Positions 53,501 through 62,417 are shown, counted from the stretch's first letter. The stretch: DNA of 64,000 nucleotides from Spirosoma aureum (GCF_011604685.1 NZ_CP050063.1:8721001-8785000), one strand, 5' to 3'. The notes: generated from the sequence alone by a model not told the origin. Program-made: numbers and translations.

Positions 53501-54053
53501 GCAGATCAGCTTCGGTAGTGCTTTGCCCAAGTGGGTTGGTGGTTTCACCAATAGCTTTACCTACAAAGGCATTAATCTCTCATTTTTGATCGACTTCAAG
53601 CTCGGCCATAAGATGATCTCCGGAACAAACCACAATGCCTGGCGGCATGGCCTGCACAAAGCCACCTTAGCCGGACGGGCAGAAAACTATGTAATCGGGA
53701 ATGGCGTCAATCCAAGTGGCGAAGTTAATCAGACCAAATCGGGGGTCCAGGCTTTTTATGAAACCGTTCGTTCGCAGAACATCGCCGAAGAATTTGTCTA
53801 CAATGCGGGGTTGTGGCAGCTGCGGCAGATAACGATCGGCTACGACTTCACCAGATTTCTACCAACTTCCAGCAAGTTCATTAAAGGAATTCGGTTAAAC
53901 GCCGTGGCCAATAACGTAGCTGTCATCAAGAAATGGGTCCCCAATATTCATCCTGAGCAGTTCGGCTTTCCCTCCGATAATTTGATAGGCCTTGAAGCAA
54001 CCGGTTTGCCAATAACCCGTAGTGTCGGATTTAATCTTAACGTCAAATTTTAA
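50556..54053 (+). CDS. SusC/RagA TonB-linked receptor with STN signalling domain
   Basis: 1165 residues from ATG 50556 (ATG 50511 precedes the signal peptide by 15 non-conserved residues). Order: signal peptide (1 to about 38, KAQ), STN domain (about 46-117: TLRAENQEIKKILIDIEKAT, VQVNNSTLEEVLIKYI), CarboxypepD_reg (about 140-215: GVSVIVKGSQRGT), TonB plug (about 230-350: VVVTALGIKKQ, IRIRGQSS, ETMTVLKGAAASALYGSRA) and a beta-barrel. SusC imports a bound ligand with TonB energy; the STN domain relays to FecR. Substrate unknown, probably a sugar acid or derivative. Confidence 0.95.
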   Translation: MEKHLSGQLWLKLMRFSLTQSLVMFLLVGVSYAHSSKAQEYLSKRLTLRAENQEIKKILIDIEKATGVQFVYSSQVIDPKQRISVQVNNSTLEEVLIKYIKPLSVNYELVGRKIVLSASAPASTDTGFVEPIDHPEAAPKRPITGQVTDEKGAGLPGVSVIVKGSQRGTTSNSEGNFQLDIPDGSASVLVFSFVGYDSKEVVAGNQSTFRVSLAPASKALNEVVVTALGIKKQAKSIGYATSTVTSDQITVNRTANFMNALQGKIPGVNITSLGSGPAGTSKIRIRGQSSFGGNNSPLIVVNGVPIDNTNYGARGDVSDKGSNRTSDSGDGLSSINPDNIETMTVLKGAAASALYGSRAKDGVIMITTKTRGTGSGIGLEYNTNFTTDTPLDYTDYQYEYGQGENGVRPTAPFPTSGQWSFGEKFQPGMTQILFDGVEVPYVPQRNQITKYYRTGQTWTNTISLSSGGEFGGFNLSISNLDNKTILPGSGYNRKTVNLGFTQTLAKKLTISGNVNYSNEYRKNPPNIAEQDYSPVVLFSMANSMPLDLLEKYASDANGNEVLWSRFTNRTNPYFALKRFENVRTDRVFGNLTARYNFTDWLFLQARVGQDYYAREQDYNLPTGSQRQPAAPAGFVNGQYVQDSRTVRELNTDFLLGANHTFGVFGVNANIGGNQMYRRISRHNVFAQDFYTRGLYTIGNGRQKDATYELSERQVNSLYGSAEVSYKDFLFINGTVRNDWFSTLSPENRSILYPSVTASFVFSQAFASALPGWLSFGKIRAAYAEVGSDTDVQPYANNLFYGINAQQFPSPSGAAQPLASISGSTVPNANLRPMRVSEKEVGLELKLFNNRIGLDLTYYDKLSSDQILRAQTSDAGGYLTQLINVGQSQNRGLEMLLTFSPLKRVDFSWDVNINAAYNVTKVLDLGSSVSDNMITVGTGDFTGELRQVVGLPMGQLFGFGYLRDAQGRQVFDAGNGRPLRTATQISFGSALPKWVGGFTNSFTYKGINLSFLIDFKLGHKMISGTNHNAWRHGLHKATLAGRAENYVIGNGVNPSGEVNQTKSGVQAFYETVRSQNIAEEFVYNAGLWQLRQITIGYDFTRFLPTSSKFIKGIRLNAVANNVAVIKKWVPNIHPEQFGFPSDNLIGLEATGLPITRSVGFNLNVKF

Positions 54054-54095
54054 GATTTTCCCACAGCTATTGTCAACCCACAAAAACGGACTACT

Positions 54096-55625
54096 ATGAA
54101 AAAAATCAATAAATACCTGCCAATCTGGGTACTAGCCTTCTTTATGCTGGCTTCCTGCGATAAAGGATTCGACGAAATGAACGTCAATCCCGTTGCGCTG
54201 ACAGCCGTAGAACCCGCCTTTCAATTGAACACCGCCATTGTAGCCAGTGCACCGGGCTATGGTAACTTAAGCTATGAAACGACCATCGTCAAACAAATGA
54301 TCACACCCTTTAGTGGTCAGGGGTCGGCAGCTAACTTTAATCAGGATAACCGGACGGTATCGAACGGCAACTGGAATACGTATTACCAATCGGTTATCAA
54401 GGAGTTGACGGATGTCATCGCCAAAACGAAAAACGATCCGGCCCGCACGAACCTGTACAATATGACCCGAATCTGGCGGGCGTATTCGTTTATGGTGCTG
54501 ACCGACACCTACGGCGACATACCGTATACGCAGGCCGGAAAAAGTTATCTGGAAGGTATCGTAGCACCTGTTTACGATACGCAGGAGTCTGTTTATACGG
54601 ATCTTTTAACTGAACTGGATGCTGCTTCTGCTGCGTTGGATGCGACCAAAACAAAGGTAGCCAGCGATATTCTCTATGATGGCGATGTCGTTAAATGGAA
54701 ACGTCTGGGATATTCCATTTTGCTCCGGGCAGCCATGAGGCTATCCAAAGCAAACCCGACCAAAGCCGCCGAATACGTTGGAAAAGCTGTTGCCGGTGGT
54801 GTCATGCAGTCCAATGATGACAACGCGATTATCCGCCATACCGCCAGTTTTACCAACCCTGTTGGCTCTCAGTTAAATGGCGGTCAATCTGCCTTCTTTT
54901 ATCTGGCCGAAGATTTCGTCAGCTATCTGAGCAAAACCAACGATCCACGGTTAGCCTCCATTGCGGTTCGGTATGTGGGCGCGACTAGTGGAGCCCAACA
55001 GATTGAGTCAAAGGCCAATCGGACTCCCGGGGTTCAGATCGGTGCACCGCTGGGCTATGATAATACCACGATTAGTGCGGCTGTAACCGCCAGCAAACTC
55101 GCTAGTTTATGGGATTACAGTCAGCTCGACAAAACGAGAATGGCCGCTCTGTTGGCTCCCAGCTTTCTGGTTACCTATGCCCAGACCCAGCTGTTACTGG
55201 CCGAAGCCGCGTTCCGGAAATGGACAACGGGCGATCCGGCTACATTATACGCCAATGGCGTGCGTTCGCACATGCGGCAACTGGCCAGCTATGGAACAAG
55301 TACTGCCGTTCCTGACGCTGCCATCGCGACTTATTTACAGGCCAATCCGTTGGCTACGGGCAAAGAGTTGGAACAAATCAATACGCAATATTGGGTCGCT
55401 TCATTTCTCATGGGTCCAGAAACATGGGCTAACTTCCGTCGGTCCGGTTTTCCTGTGTTGACGCCGAATCCGTATCCGGGCAGTGATCTGAAAACAGAGC
55501 CGTTTATTCGTCGATTGACCTATACGGATGCTGAGCTGAATGTTAATAAAATCAATGTACAACAGGCGATTGGCCGACAGGGGCCTAATCTGCTCGATAC
55601 CCGAATCTGGTGGGATAAAAAGTAG
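54096..55625 (+). CDS. SusD/RagB-like nutrient-binding lipoprotein
   Basis: 509 residues, lipoprotein signal with C21 (FMLASC). SusD-like_2 family (helical TPR-like scaffold): FDEMNVNPVALT, WRAYSFMVLTDTYGDIPYT, ESVYTDLLTELDAA, WKRLGYSILLRAAMRLSK and EINTQYWVASFL-like end. It sits on the cell surface as the lid of SusC. 42 nt after susC, so cotranslated; strong hairpin 16 nt after its stop. Confidence 0.93.
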   Translation: MKKINKYLPIWVLAFFMLASCDKGFDEMNVNPVALTAVEPAFQLNTAIVASAPGYGNLSYETTIVKQMITPFSGQGSAANFNQDNRTVSNGNWNTYYQSVIKELTDVIAKTKNDPARTNLYNMTRIWRAYSFMVLTDTYGDIPYTQAGKSYLEGIVAPVYDTQESVYTDLLTELDAASAALDATKTKVASDILYDGDVVKWKRLGYSILLRAAMRLSKANPTKAAEYVGKAVAGGVMQSNDDNAIIRHTASFTNPVGSQLNGGQSAFFYLAEDFVSYLSKTNDPRLASIAVRYVGATSGAQQIESKANRTPGVQIGAPLGYDNTTISAAVTASKLASLWDYSQLDKTRMAALLAPSFLVTYAQTQLLLAEAAFRKWTTGDPATLYANGVRSHMRQLASYGTSTAVPDAAIATYLQANPLATGKELEQINTQYWVASFLMGPETWANFRRSGFPVLTPNPYPGSDLKTEPFIRRLTYTDAELNVNKINVQQAIGRQGPNLLDTRIWWDKK

Positions 55626-55640
55626 ACCGGAGTTTTGTTA

Positions 55641-55692
55641 AAAGCTGTGCCACGGTTTCTAACCATGTGCTTCCTAACCGTGGCACGGCTTT
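55641..55692 (+). terminator. Terminator or processing hairpin after susD
   Basis: 17-bp arms with one U-G pair (55641-55657 with 55676-55692), 18-nt loop. Only a short U-poor tail, so partial readthrough into the catabolic genes is likely. Confidence 0.65.
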
Positions 55693-55741
55693 CAATAAAT
55701 CCTGATAAAGTAAAGCCTTCCTTATTCCACCTTTCTTTTAC

Positions 55742-56521
55742 ATGAAGAATCTAAAAAAACGACTTAAGCAAGGCGATACACTCAACGGGTGTTGGTTAAA
55801 CCTTGGCAGTTCTCTTACGGCAGAGATTGTTGGCCAGGCCGGATTCGACTGGGTGCTGATCGATCTGGAACATGGTGCCGGATCGGAGAAAGATGCGCTG
55901 TATCAGTTACAGGCTCTTGAACATACGTCTGCTGGGGCTATTGTACGGGTAGAAAGTGCCGAAAGTCAACGTATTCACCGGGTGCTCGACATGGGGGCCG
56001 AAGGGATCATGTGCCCAAAAATTACCAATCCGGCAGATGCCCAAAAGGTCGTAAACGGCTTACATTATCCTCCGCATGGCAGCCGGGGGGTTGCCAAGAT
56101 GGTACGCGCTACCGGCTTCGCTCAGCAATTCAACCAGTATTATCAGGAATCCAGAGATACGATTTTGGGCGTGGTTCAGATCGAAACCGTTGAAGTCCTC
56201 AATCACCTCGACGAAGTAGCTGCTATCGACGGTGTCGATGTGCTGTTTATTGGTCCCGCCGATCTATCTATGGAACTGGGCATTTTCGGGCAATTTGACC
56301 ATCCCCGATTTAAAGAAGCCTTAAAAGAAACGATCAACGCAGCCCAAAAAGCCGGGAAGGCTACTGGCATTCTGTTCTTTAATCCCGATGATTACAATAC
56401 CTATCACGACCTCGGCATCCGGCTAATTGCCTGCGGGGCCGATGCCACGTTTGTTGCCGATGGCGCCCGAAACCTGGCGAACAAACTGGATGCATTCCGA
56501 TCAGTCTCAAAAACCAGCTAA
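55742..56521 (+). CDS. HpcH/HpaI family aldolase (GarL-like)
   Basis: 259 residues, TIM-barrel class-II aldolase. H44 in LEHG is the catalytic base; the metal region lies in QIETVE and IGPADLSMELG; SRGVAK holds the phosphate or carboxylate Arg. E. coli GarL cleaves 5-keto-4-deoxy-glucarate to pyruvate and tartronate semialdehyde. The neighbours (dehydratase and GarR-like reductase) favour this reaction over the HpaI substrate. First catabolic gene, 50 nt after the hairpin. Confidence 0.85.
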   Translation: MKNLKKRLKQGDTLNGCWLNLGSSLTAEIVGQAGFDWVLIDLEHGAGSEKDALYQLQALEHTSAGAIVRVESAESQRIHRVLDMGAEGIMCPKITNPADAQKVVNGLHYPPHGSRGVAKMVRATGFAQQFNQYYQESRDTILGVVQIETVEVLNHLDEVAAIDGVDVLFIGPADLSMELGIFGQFDHPRFKEALKETINAAQKAGKATGILFFNPDDYNTYHDLGIRLIACGADATFVADGARNLANKLDAFRSVSKTS

Positions 56522-56592
56522 CCAATAAAGTCGATAGTCGTCTGCTTGTACTGGCAGACTGCCCACTCACTATTCTCATAAACCTTTGTTTA

Positions 56593-58038
56593 ATGACTGA
56601 TCCGCTCATAATCTTAGCTGTAGGCGTAATTATCGTAGTAGGTGGCATAATTGGCCTGAAGCTGCATCCATTTCTGGCTCTGTTACTAGGCGCTTTCGTG
56701 GTTGCATTAATGACACCAGCTTCGGCCATCGAACAATTTGCTTTATCGAAAGGCACGGCACCGGCCGCTGCCCTGGCCCTGGCGAAAAAGGGAATCGGCG
56801 AACGCATTGCCACTGAATTCGGGAATACCTGCGGCAAAATAGGCATCCTGATCGCGATGGCCGCGATCATTGGGAAATGCATGCTGGAGAGCGGAGCCGC
56901 TGAACGAATTATACGGTCAATGCTGCGGTTAACGGGCATCGAAAAGGCGCCCATTGCGTTTCTGGTGAGTAGCTTCTTTTTGGGAATACCCGTCTTCTTC
57001 GATACAGTTATTTTTCTGATGATGCCACTGGCGAAGGCCATGACCCTGCGAATTGGCAAAAACTACCTCCTGCTGGTGCTCTGCATCATGGCCGGAGCAG
57101 CTATGGCTAACTCGCTGGTTCCACCCGCACCAGGACCACTCTTTCTGGTGGGCGAAATGCACATTCCGATTGGAATGATGATGATCGGCGGCACTATAGT
57201 TGGACTTTTCACCATAACGGCCGGGTATTTTTTTGCGCTTTGGGCCAACCGAAAATGGCCGATTCCGCTGCGTGATTCGCTGGATGCAAAACTGGAAGAC
57301 ATCAAACTAATTGCAGCCAAAGAGACCATTCATCTTCCCGCGCTGGGACTGTCGCTTTTACCCGTTTTGATTCCCCTGGTCTTTATCTGTGCAGATACAG
57401 CCCTCACAGCGATGGCTACACCAGGAACACCGCTTACTCAGTCGCCCTTTTTAGGGAAGCTGATCAGCCTGATCAAGTTTTTTGGCGATAAGAATATCGC
57501 GATCGTTACGGGTGGTATTGCAGCTCTGCTGGTGCTGGCCAAAGAGAAAAAGGGCAACAAAGAAGGACTAACCCCGTTCGTGCAGGCGGCTCTGATGAGC
57601 GGAGGAGGTATCATCCTGATCACGGCAGCGGGTGGCGCTTTTGGTGGTATGTTACAGCAAACCGGCATTAGCGCGCGTATTGCCGACATGACGAAGGATT
57701 ACCAGATGGCATTGATTCCGATGGCGTTTTTCATTGCCGCCGTTGTCCGAACCGCGCAGGGTTCGGCCACGGTAGCGCTGATCACGGCTTCGGGCATTCT
57801 GTCAGGAATGGCCAGCAATGCACACCTGGAATTTCACCCACTGTATTTAGGTCTGGCGATTGGCTGCGGGTCAAAATTAGTACCCTGGATGAATGATGCA
57901 GGGTTCTGGATCATTTGCAAACTAAGCAACTTAACGGAACGTGAGGCCCTGAAAACCATTTCGCCCTTACTGGTAGTGATGGGTCTGACAGGCTTGGTCG
58001 TTATCATGATTGCAGCACAATTATTCCCACTGGTTTAA
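56593..58038 (+). CDS. GntP family sugar-acid:H+ symporter
   Basis: 481 residues, about 12-14 membrane segments. GntP family text: IGLKLHPFLALLLGAFVVALM, ISSFFLGIPVFFDTVIFLMMP-like (seen as VSSFFLGIPVFFDTVIFLMM), NSLVPPAPGPL and AAVVRTAQGSATVALITASG. GntP members move gluconate, idonate or related acids. It likely imports the acid that SusC/SusD bring into the periplasm. Between aldolase and reductase genes, same strand. Confidence 0.9.
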   Translation: MTDPLIILAVGVIIVVGGIIGLKLHPFLALLLGAFVVALMTPASAIEQFALSKGTAPAAALALAKKGIGERIATEFGNTCGKIGILIAMAAIIGKCMLESGAAERIIRSMLRLTGIEKAPIAFLVSSFFLGIPVFFDTVIFLMMPLAKAMTLRIGKNYLLLVLCIMAGAAMANSLVPPAPGPLFLVGEMHIPIGMMMIGGTIVGLFTITAGYFFALWANRKWPIPLRDSLDAKLEDIKLIAAKETIHLPALGLSLLPVLIPLVFICADTALTAMATPGTPLTQSPFLGKLISLIKFFGDKNIAIVTGGIAALLVLAKEKKGNKEGLTPFVQAALMSGGGIILITAAGGAFGGMLQQTGISARIADMTKDYQMALIPMAFFIAAVVRTAQGSATVALITASGILSGMASNAHLEFHPLYLGLAIGCGSKLVPWMNDAGFWIICKLSNLTEREALKTISPLLVVMGLTGLVVIMIAAQLFPLV

Positions 58039-58120
58039 TACGCTGATACGACATTGTTATTAAATGACATTTGTTTCTCGCCGATACGGTCCGTATTTGC
58101 AGGAAAAATACCTCTATAAA

Positions 58121-58978
58121 ATGGAAAAAGTAGGATTTATTGGTTTGGGTATCATGGGCAAGCCCATGGCGTTGAACTTGATTAAGGCTGGCTATTCGCT
58201 ATCGGTACTGAGCCAAAGTAAAGCAGCCAGCGACCTAATTGAAGCGGGTGCGCAATCGTTCGCAACGAGTAAAGAACTGGCTCAACAGAATGACATTATC
58301 ATTACGATGCTGCCCGATTCGCCCGACGTCGAACAGGTCGTGTCTGGCCCTGACGGAGTGCTCGAAGGTATTCAGGCAGGAGCCTTATTTATTGACATGT
58401 CGACCATTGCCCCTTCAACCGCACGGAACATTTACGGCTTAATGCAGGCAAAAGGAGCCGACGCCCTGGACGCACCGGTTTCGGGAGGCCAGGTTGGTGC
58501 CGAAGCCGCATCGCTGTCTATTATGGTGGGCGGTAGTGAATCTGCCTTTCAGCGTGCCCTGCCTCTATTTCAGGCGATGGGAAAAAACATTGTTCACATC
58601 GGCGAACCAGGTGCCGGACAAATGACCAAAACCTGCAACCAGATGATTGTTGGCATTACGATTCAGGCCGTTGCGGAAGCGTTCGCACTGGCTCAAAAAG
58701 CGGGCGTAGATCTTGAAAAAATGCGGGAGGTTCTGCTGGGTGGTTTTGCGCAAAGCCGTATCCTCGACCTGCATGGAAAACGGATGATCGATCACAATTT
58801 CAAGCCGGGTTTCAAGATCAAATTACATAAGAAAGATATGGGCATTGCCCTACAGGCTGGCGAAGAATTTTCGGTACCTCTCAAAGGTACTGCTCTGGTA
58901 GCCGCTCAAATGGAGGCTGCCGTAGCTCAGGGAAACGGCGAATTAGACCATAGTTCGCTCTTGTTACTAGTAGAATAA
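58121..58978 (+). CDS. garR: 2-hydroxy-3-oxopropionate reductase (tartronate semialdehyde reductase)
   Basis: 285 residues from ATG 58121. Beta-hydroxyacid dehydrogenase family: GLGIMGKPMALNL (8-20), DAPVSGGQVGA (117-127) and catalytic K170 in TKTCNQMIVG. GarR reduces tartronate semialdehyde to D-glycerate with NAD(P)H. An ATG at 58064 adds 19 residues of spacer. With the upstream aldolase and downstream dehydratase it completes the glucarate route. Confidence 0.9.
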   Translation: MEKVGFIGLGIMGKPMALNLIKAGYSLSVLSQSKAASDLIEAGAQSFATSKELAQQNDIIITMLPDSPDVEQVVSGPDGVLEGIQAGALFIDMSTIAPSTARNIYGLMQAKGADALDAPVSGGQVGAEAASLSIMVGGSESAFQRALPLFQAMGKNIVHIGEPGAGQMTKTCNQMIVGITIQAVAEAFALAQKAGVDLEKMREVLLGGFAQSRILDLHGKRMIDHNFKPGFKIKLHKKDMGIALQAGEEFSVPLKGTALVAAQMEAAVAQGNGELDHSSLLLLVE

Positions 58979-58988
58979 TTTATCGTAC

Positions 58989-59068
58989 CCAGGATTTTCG
59001 TTAAAACCAGACCCAGATTCATCCTGTACCAATTCATGACCTAGTCTGTTTTTTGGCGAAAATCCTGG
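58989..59068. repeat. Long inverted repeat between garR and the UxuA-like gene
   Basis: 12-bp perfect core CCAGGATTTTCG (58989-59000) with 59057-59068, extending inward to about 24 nt per arm (58989-59012 with 59045-59068) with two mismatches and a bulge. The right arm ends a few nt before ATG 59073 and 43 nt before the preferred start at 59112. Confidence 0.6.
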
Positions 59069-59111
59069 CTCAATGAATGCTTTAAAACCAAAACCCTTAA
59101 CGAACCTTAAC

Positions 59112-60230
59112 ATGATGAAACGTAAGAATTTTATTAGAGTCATTGCCGCGGGTTCCGTGGGAGCAGCCGCGTGGAGCCCCGAGTTGGCAAAAGCCGACAG
59201 CAAGGCCAAACCCAAAAAAGTACTGATGAAAGTGGGCTGTCAATCGGGTGGCACATCAACCGAAAACCTGGAGTTCAAAGCCCGACATGGGGTGTATAAT
59301 CTGGATGGAGGGGCTCCTAAAACGATTCCTGGCAAAGGCTGGGATCTGGACGATTCGCTGAGAAAGAAAGAAGCCTGTGAAAAATACGGCATTAGTCTGG
59401 ACGCCTACCACTTTCCCTTAGCCTCGTCTGGAATCGACAAGGCCGAATATCCGAATGTCATGCTCGGAAAGAGTCCGGAACGCGATCGTGAAATCGAGAT
59501 CCTTCAGCAGATGATTCAGGTTGCCGGAAAAACAGGCATTAAGGTACTAAACTATAACACAACAATTCTTCCGGTTTTACGGACGGGAAAAACAGTCGAT
59601 CCTAAACGCGGCAATGCCATCTATAGCACCTGGAATTACGAAGAGGCCGTCAAACAAAATGCGCCCAAAACCATAGCCGGGGATGTATCTATCGAGCAGA
59701 TGTTTGAGCGCATTACTTACCTCCTCGACCGGATTCTTCCGGTTGCCAAAGAGTATAAGGTCAAACTAGCCAATCACATTGCCGACCCCCCAACGCCCGT
59801 TGGGTTTCGGGGGATAACCCGTTGGAATAGCCCGGATGTTTTTAAGGGTATTCAACGATTTGCCAAGCTGTATGATAGTGAATATCATGGTTTCAATTTT
59901 TGCATCGGATCAATCGCCGAAGGGCTGAATGACCCAAAAACGGAAATTATGCCGATCATCAAATGGGTTGGTGAGCGAAACCAGATTTTTAACGTTCATT
60001 TGCGTAACATCAAGGGTGGCTGGAACAACTTCCAGGAGGTTTATCCCGATAACGGCGACATGAATTTTCTGCATGTGGTCAGGGCTTTACGCGATGTTGG
60101 CTATTCAGGCATGGTCATGCCTGACCATGTGCCACATCATGCCGACAGTGCCGCTGATTTACAGGCCTTTTCATTCTGCTACGGCTACATAAAAGGACTT
60201 CTTCAGACGGTAGCAGACGAAGTATCATAA
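59112..60230 (+). CDS. Mannonate dehydratase-like (UxuA-related) protein with export signal
   Basis: 372 residues from ATG 59112. The C-terminal part matches UxuA-type metal TIM barrels: NFCIGSIAEGL, FNVHLRNIKGGWNNF, DNGDMNFLHVV and MVMPDHVPHH. UxuA dehydrates mannonate to 2-keto-3-deoxygluconate. Unlike UxuA it begins with a Tat-like leader (KRKNFIRVIAAGSVGAAAW; Lys-Arg, not Arg-Arg), implying export. Its place between garR and gudD ties it to sugar-acid use, but the reaction may be an isomerisation of a related acid and the catalytic set should be checked. Confidence 0.75.
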   Translation: MMKRKNFIRVIAAGSVGAAAWSPELAKADSKAKPKKVLMKVGCQSGGTSTENLEFKARHGVYNLDGGAPKTIPGKGWDLDDSLRKKEACEKYGISLDAYHFPLASSGIDKAEYPNVMLGKSPERDREIEILQQMIQVAGKTGIKVLNYNTTILPVLRTGKTVDPKRGNAIYSTWNYEEAVKQNAPKTIAGDVSIEQMFERITYLLDRILPVAKEYKVKLANHIADPPTPVGFRGITRWNSPDVFKGIQRFAKLYDSEYHGFNFCIGSIAEGLNDPKTEIMPIIKWVGERNQIFNVHLRNIKGGWNNFQEVYPDNGDMNFLHVVRALRDVGYSGMVMPDHVPHHADSAADLQAFSFCYGYIKGLLQTVADEVS

Positions 60231-60244
60231 GCAATAAAACCACT

Positions 60245-61549
60245 ATGCAGTCAAAAACAGGGCCCCGCATTGCTCAAATCCACATTACCCCCATTGCCAT
60301 TGTTGACCCTCCCCTGCTGAATGCAGCTGGTTTACATGCGCCCTATGCCTTGCGCACAATAGTCGAGCTGATAACAGATGACAACATTTCGGGTATCAGT
60401 GAAATTCCGGGTAACAAAGATATCGATGCCGCGCTCGAAGCATCCAGAAGTTTGCTGATTGGGAAAGATGTATTCCAGCTTAATGACATCAGGCAGGTTC
60501 TGGTCAATCAGTTTGGGATCGAAACCGCAGCAGACCGGGGAGAAACGCCCTGGGATCAGCGAAAACTGGTTCATATTTTTAGTGCCATTGAAGTCGCCTG
60601 TCTTGATATTATCGGGAAAGTTACGGGTCGCCCGGTTGTTGATCTTTTGGGTGGAAAAATGCGCGATCGGGTCCCTTTTTCGGCTTATCTGTTCTATAAA
60701 TACGAAGGAGCGGGCGGAGAACTGGCTTTCAAAACGGATCCGGCTGCGCAGGGATGGGCAGCCGCCCGACAAAGCAGTGCGCTGAATCCTACCGAAATTG
60801 TGGCCCAGGCCAAAGCCATGTGTGCCGAGTTCGGCTTCCAGTCGATCAAACTAAAAGGGGGTGTCTTTGAGCCCCAGCAGGAGGTCGATGCGATGTTTGC
60901 GTTGCATGAAGCATTTGGCCCTGGTGTACCCTTACGCGTTGATCCAAATGCACTCTGGACGGTCGAAACCTCGATTCAATACGGCCGACAGATGGAGCCA
61001 ATTCTTGAATACCTGGAAGATCCGACCCGAGGCCAGGAAAACATGGCAAAAGTTAGAAAAGCGATTAAAACGCCACTGGCCACAAACATGTGTACGACCT
61101 CGTTTGAAGACATTCCGAACAGTATTGCCATTGGATCGGAAGACATCATTCTGAGTGATCACCACTTTTGGGGTGGTTTGCGGGCATCCATCACACTCGC
61201 GGGTATATGCGAAACGTTTGGTCGCGGCTTATCGATGCACTCCAATAGCCATCTGGGAATTTCATTAGCGGCTATGGTCCATTTGGGCGCAGCCCTGCGC
61301 GACGTACCTTACGCGCTGGATACGCACTACCCCTGGCAATCGGATGAAATCATAACCTCAGGCCGCTTTACATTCGAAGAGGGGTCGGTTGCGGTTCCGC
61401 AGGAGCCAGGTCTGGGTGTTGAACTGGACCGGAACGCGTTGGCAAAACTTCATCAGAATTATCTGGACTGTGGATTGACGAAACGTGATGATCAGGTGGA
61501 AATGCAGAAAGTGCAACCGGGATGGACATTTAAATCGGTTCGCTGGTAA
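60245..61549 (+). CDS. gudD: Glucarate dehydratase-like enolase superfamily enzyme
   Basis: 434 residues. GlucD subgroup: KxK catalytic Lys K202/K204 in IKLKGG, metal ligands D233 (RVDPN), E258 (LEDPTRG) and N281 (ATNMC), D305 in SDHHFWGG and H332 in MHSNSHLGIS; the tail KVQPGWTFKSVRW resembles E. coli GudD. It removes water from D-glucarate or L-idarate to give 5-keto-4-deoxyglucarate, the aldolase substrate. Exact acid not provable. Last gene of the locus, 15 nt after the UxuA-like gene. Confidence 0.9.
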   Translation: MQSKTGPRIAQIHITPIAIVDPPLLNAAGLHAPYALRTIVELITDDNISGISEIPGNKDIDAALEASRSLLIGKDVFQLNDIRQVLVNQFGIETAADRGETPWDQRKLVHIFSAIEVACLDIIGKVTGRPVVDLLGGKMRDRVPFSAYLFYKYEGAGGELAFKTDPAAQGWAAARQSSALNPTEIVAQAKAMCAEFGFQSIKLKGGVFEPQQEVDAMFALHEAFGPGVPLRVDPNALWTVETSIQYGRQMEPILEYLEDPTRGQENMAKVRKAIKTPLATNMCTTSFEDIPNSIAIGSEDIILSDHHFWGGLRASITLAGICETFGRGLSMHSNSHLGISLAAMVHLGAALRDVPYALDTHYPWQSDEIITSGRFTFEEGSVAVPQEPGLGVELDRNALAKLHQNYLDCGLTKRDDQVEMQKVQPGWTFKSVRW

Positions 61550-61604
61550 TCCAGTCAATTCGACTGAAGCGTACAAAAGACAGCTGTGCCGTTGCTATTA
61601 AACA

Positions 61605-61642
61605 AAAAAGTCCGGACTTTCTCGTGAAAGTCCGGACTTTTT
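61605..61642. terminator. Bidirectional terminator after gudD
   Basis: 17-bp perfect arms (61605-61621 with 61626-61642), 4-nt loop TCGT; the AAAAAG/CTTTTT ends give U-tracts in both directions. Serves gudD and sdhB. Confidence 0.92.
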
Positions 61643-61664
61643 ATAGATACTGATTATACGTTTA

Positions 61665-62417
61665 CTAGGCGTTGTTCGAGGTCAGTTTCGCGCCCAGATA
61701 CTCGCGGTTCATACGGGCAATGTGGTCAAGCGAAATTGATTTTGGGCACTCTACCGAACATGCCCCCGTGAACGAACATGCGCCAAATCCTTCGGCGTCC
61801 ATTTGCGCAACCATACGCTCGGCCCGCTCTTTATGTTCTGCCTGTCCCTGTGGCAAGATGGCCAACTGCGATACTTTAGCCGAAACAAACAGCATAGCCG
61901 ACGCATTTTTGCAGGCAGCTACACAGGCTCCACAACCAATACAGGCAGCGGCATCCATCGCTTCATCGGCAATAGTCCGCGGAATAAGGATTTCATTCGC
62001 ATCACGGGCTGATCCTGTGTTAACGGATACGTAGCCACCCGATTGAATGATCCGGTCAAAAGCCGAGCGATCGACCATCAGGTCTTTGATTACCGGAAAG
62101 GCCCGCGCTCGCCAGGGTTCAACCACAATCGTATCGCCATCGTTGAACGAACGCATGTGCAACTGGCAGGTTGTTGCCCCTGTCTGTGGACCATGTGCCC
62201 GTCCGTTGATGTACATGGAACAGGTGCCGCAAATACCTTCGCGACAGTCGTGATCGAACGTAACAGGGTCTTCGCCTTTTCGGGTAAGGGAATCGTTCAA
62301 TACGTCGAACATTTCCAGAAACGACATATCTTCCGATACATTATCGAGATGGTATTCGACTAGTTTACCTTCTGTATTGCTATTTTTCTGTCTCCAGACT
62401 TTTAGGTTAATTTTCAT
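61665..62417 (-). CDS. sdhB: Succinate dehydrogenase/fumarate reductase iron-sulfur subunit
   Basis: 250 residues. [2Fe-2S] Cys C58, C63, C66 and C84 ([15 protein letters not shown]); 4Fe-4S and 3Fe-4S Cys C159, C162, C165, C169 (CIGCGAC) and C214, C220, C224 (SVECP). Transfers electrons from SdhA to quinone. Second gene after sdhA on the minus strand. Downstream of it are the gudD terminator and the sugar-acid locus. Confidence 0.96.
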   Translation of the reverse strand: MKINLKVWRQKNSNTEGKLVEYHLDNVSEDMSFLEMFDVLNDSLTRKGEDPVTFDHDCREGICGTCSMYINGRAHGPQTGATTCQLHMRSFNDGDTIVVEPWRARAFPVIKDLMVDRSAFDRIIQSGGYVSVNTGSARDANEILIPRTIADEAMDAAACIGCGACVAACKNASAMLFVSAKVSQLAILPQGQAEHKERAERMVAQMDAEGFGACSFTGACSVECPKSISLDHIARMNREYLGAKLTSNNA

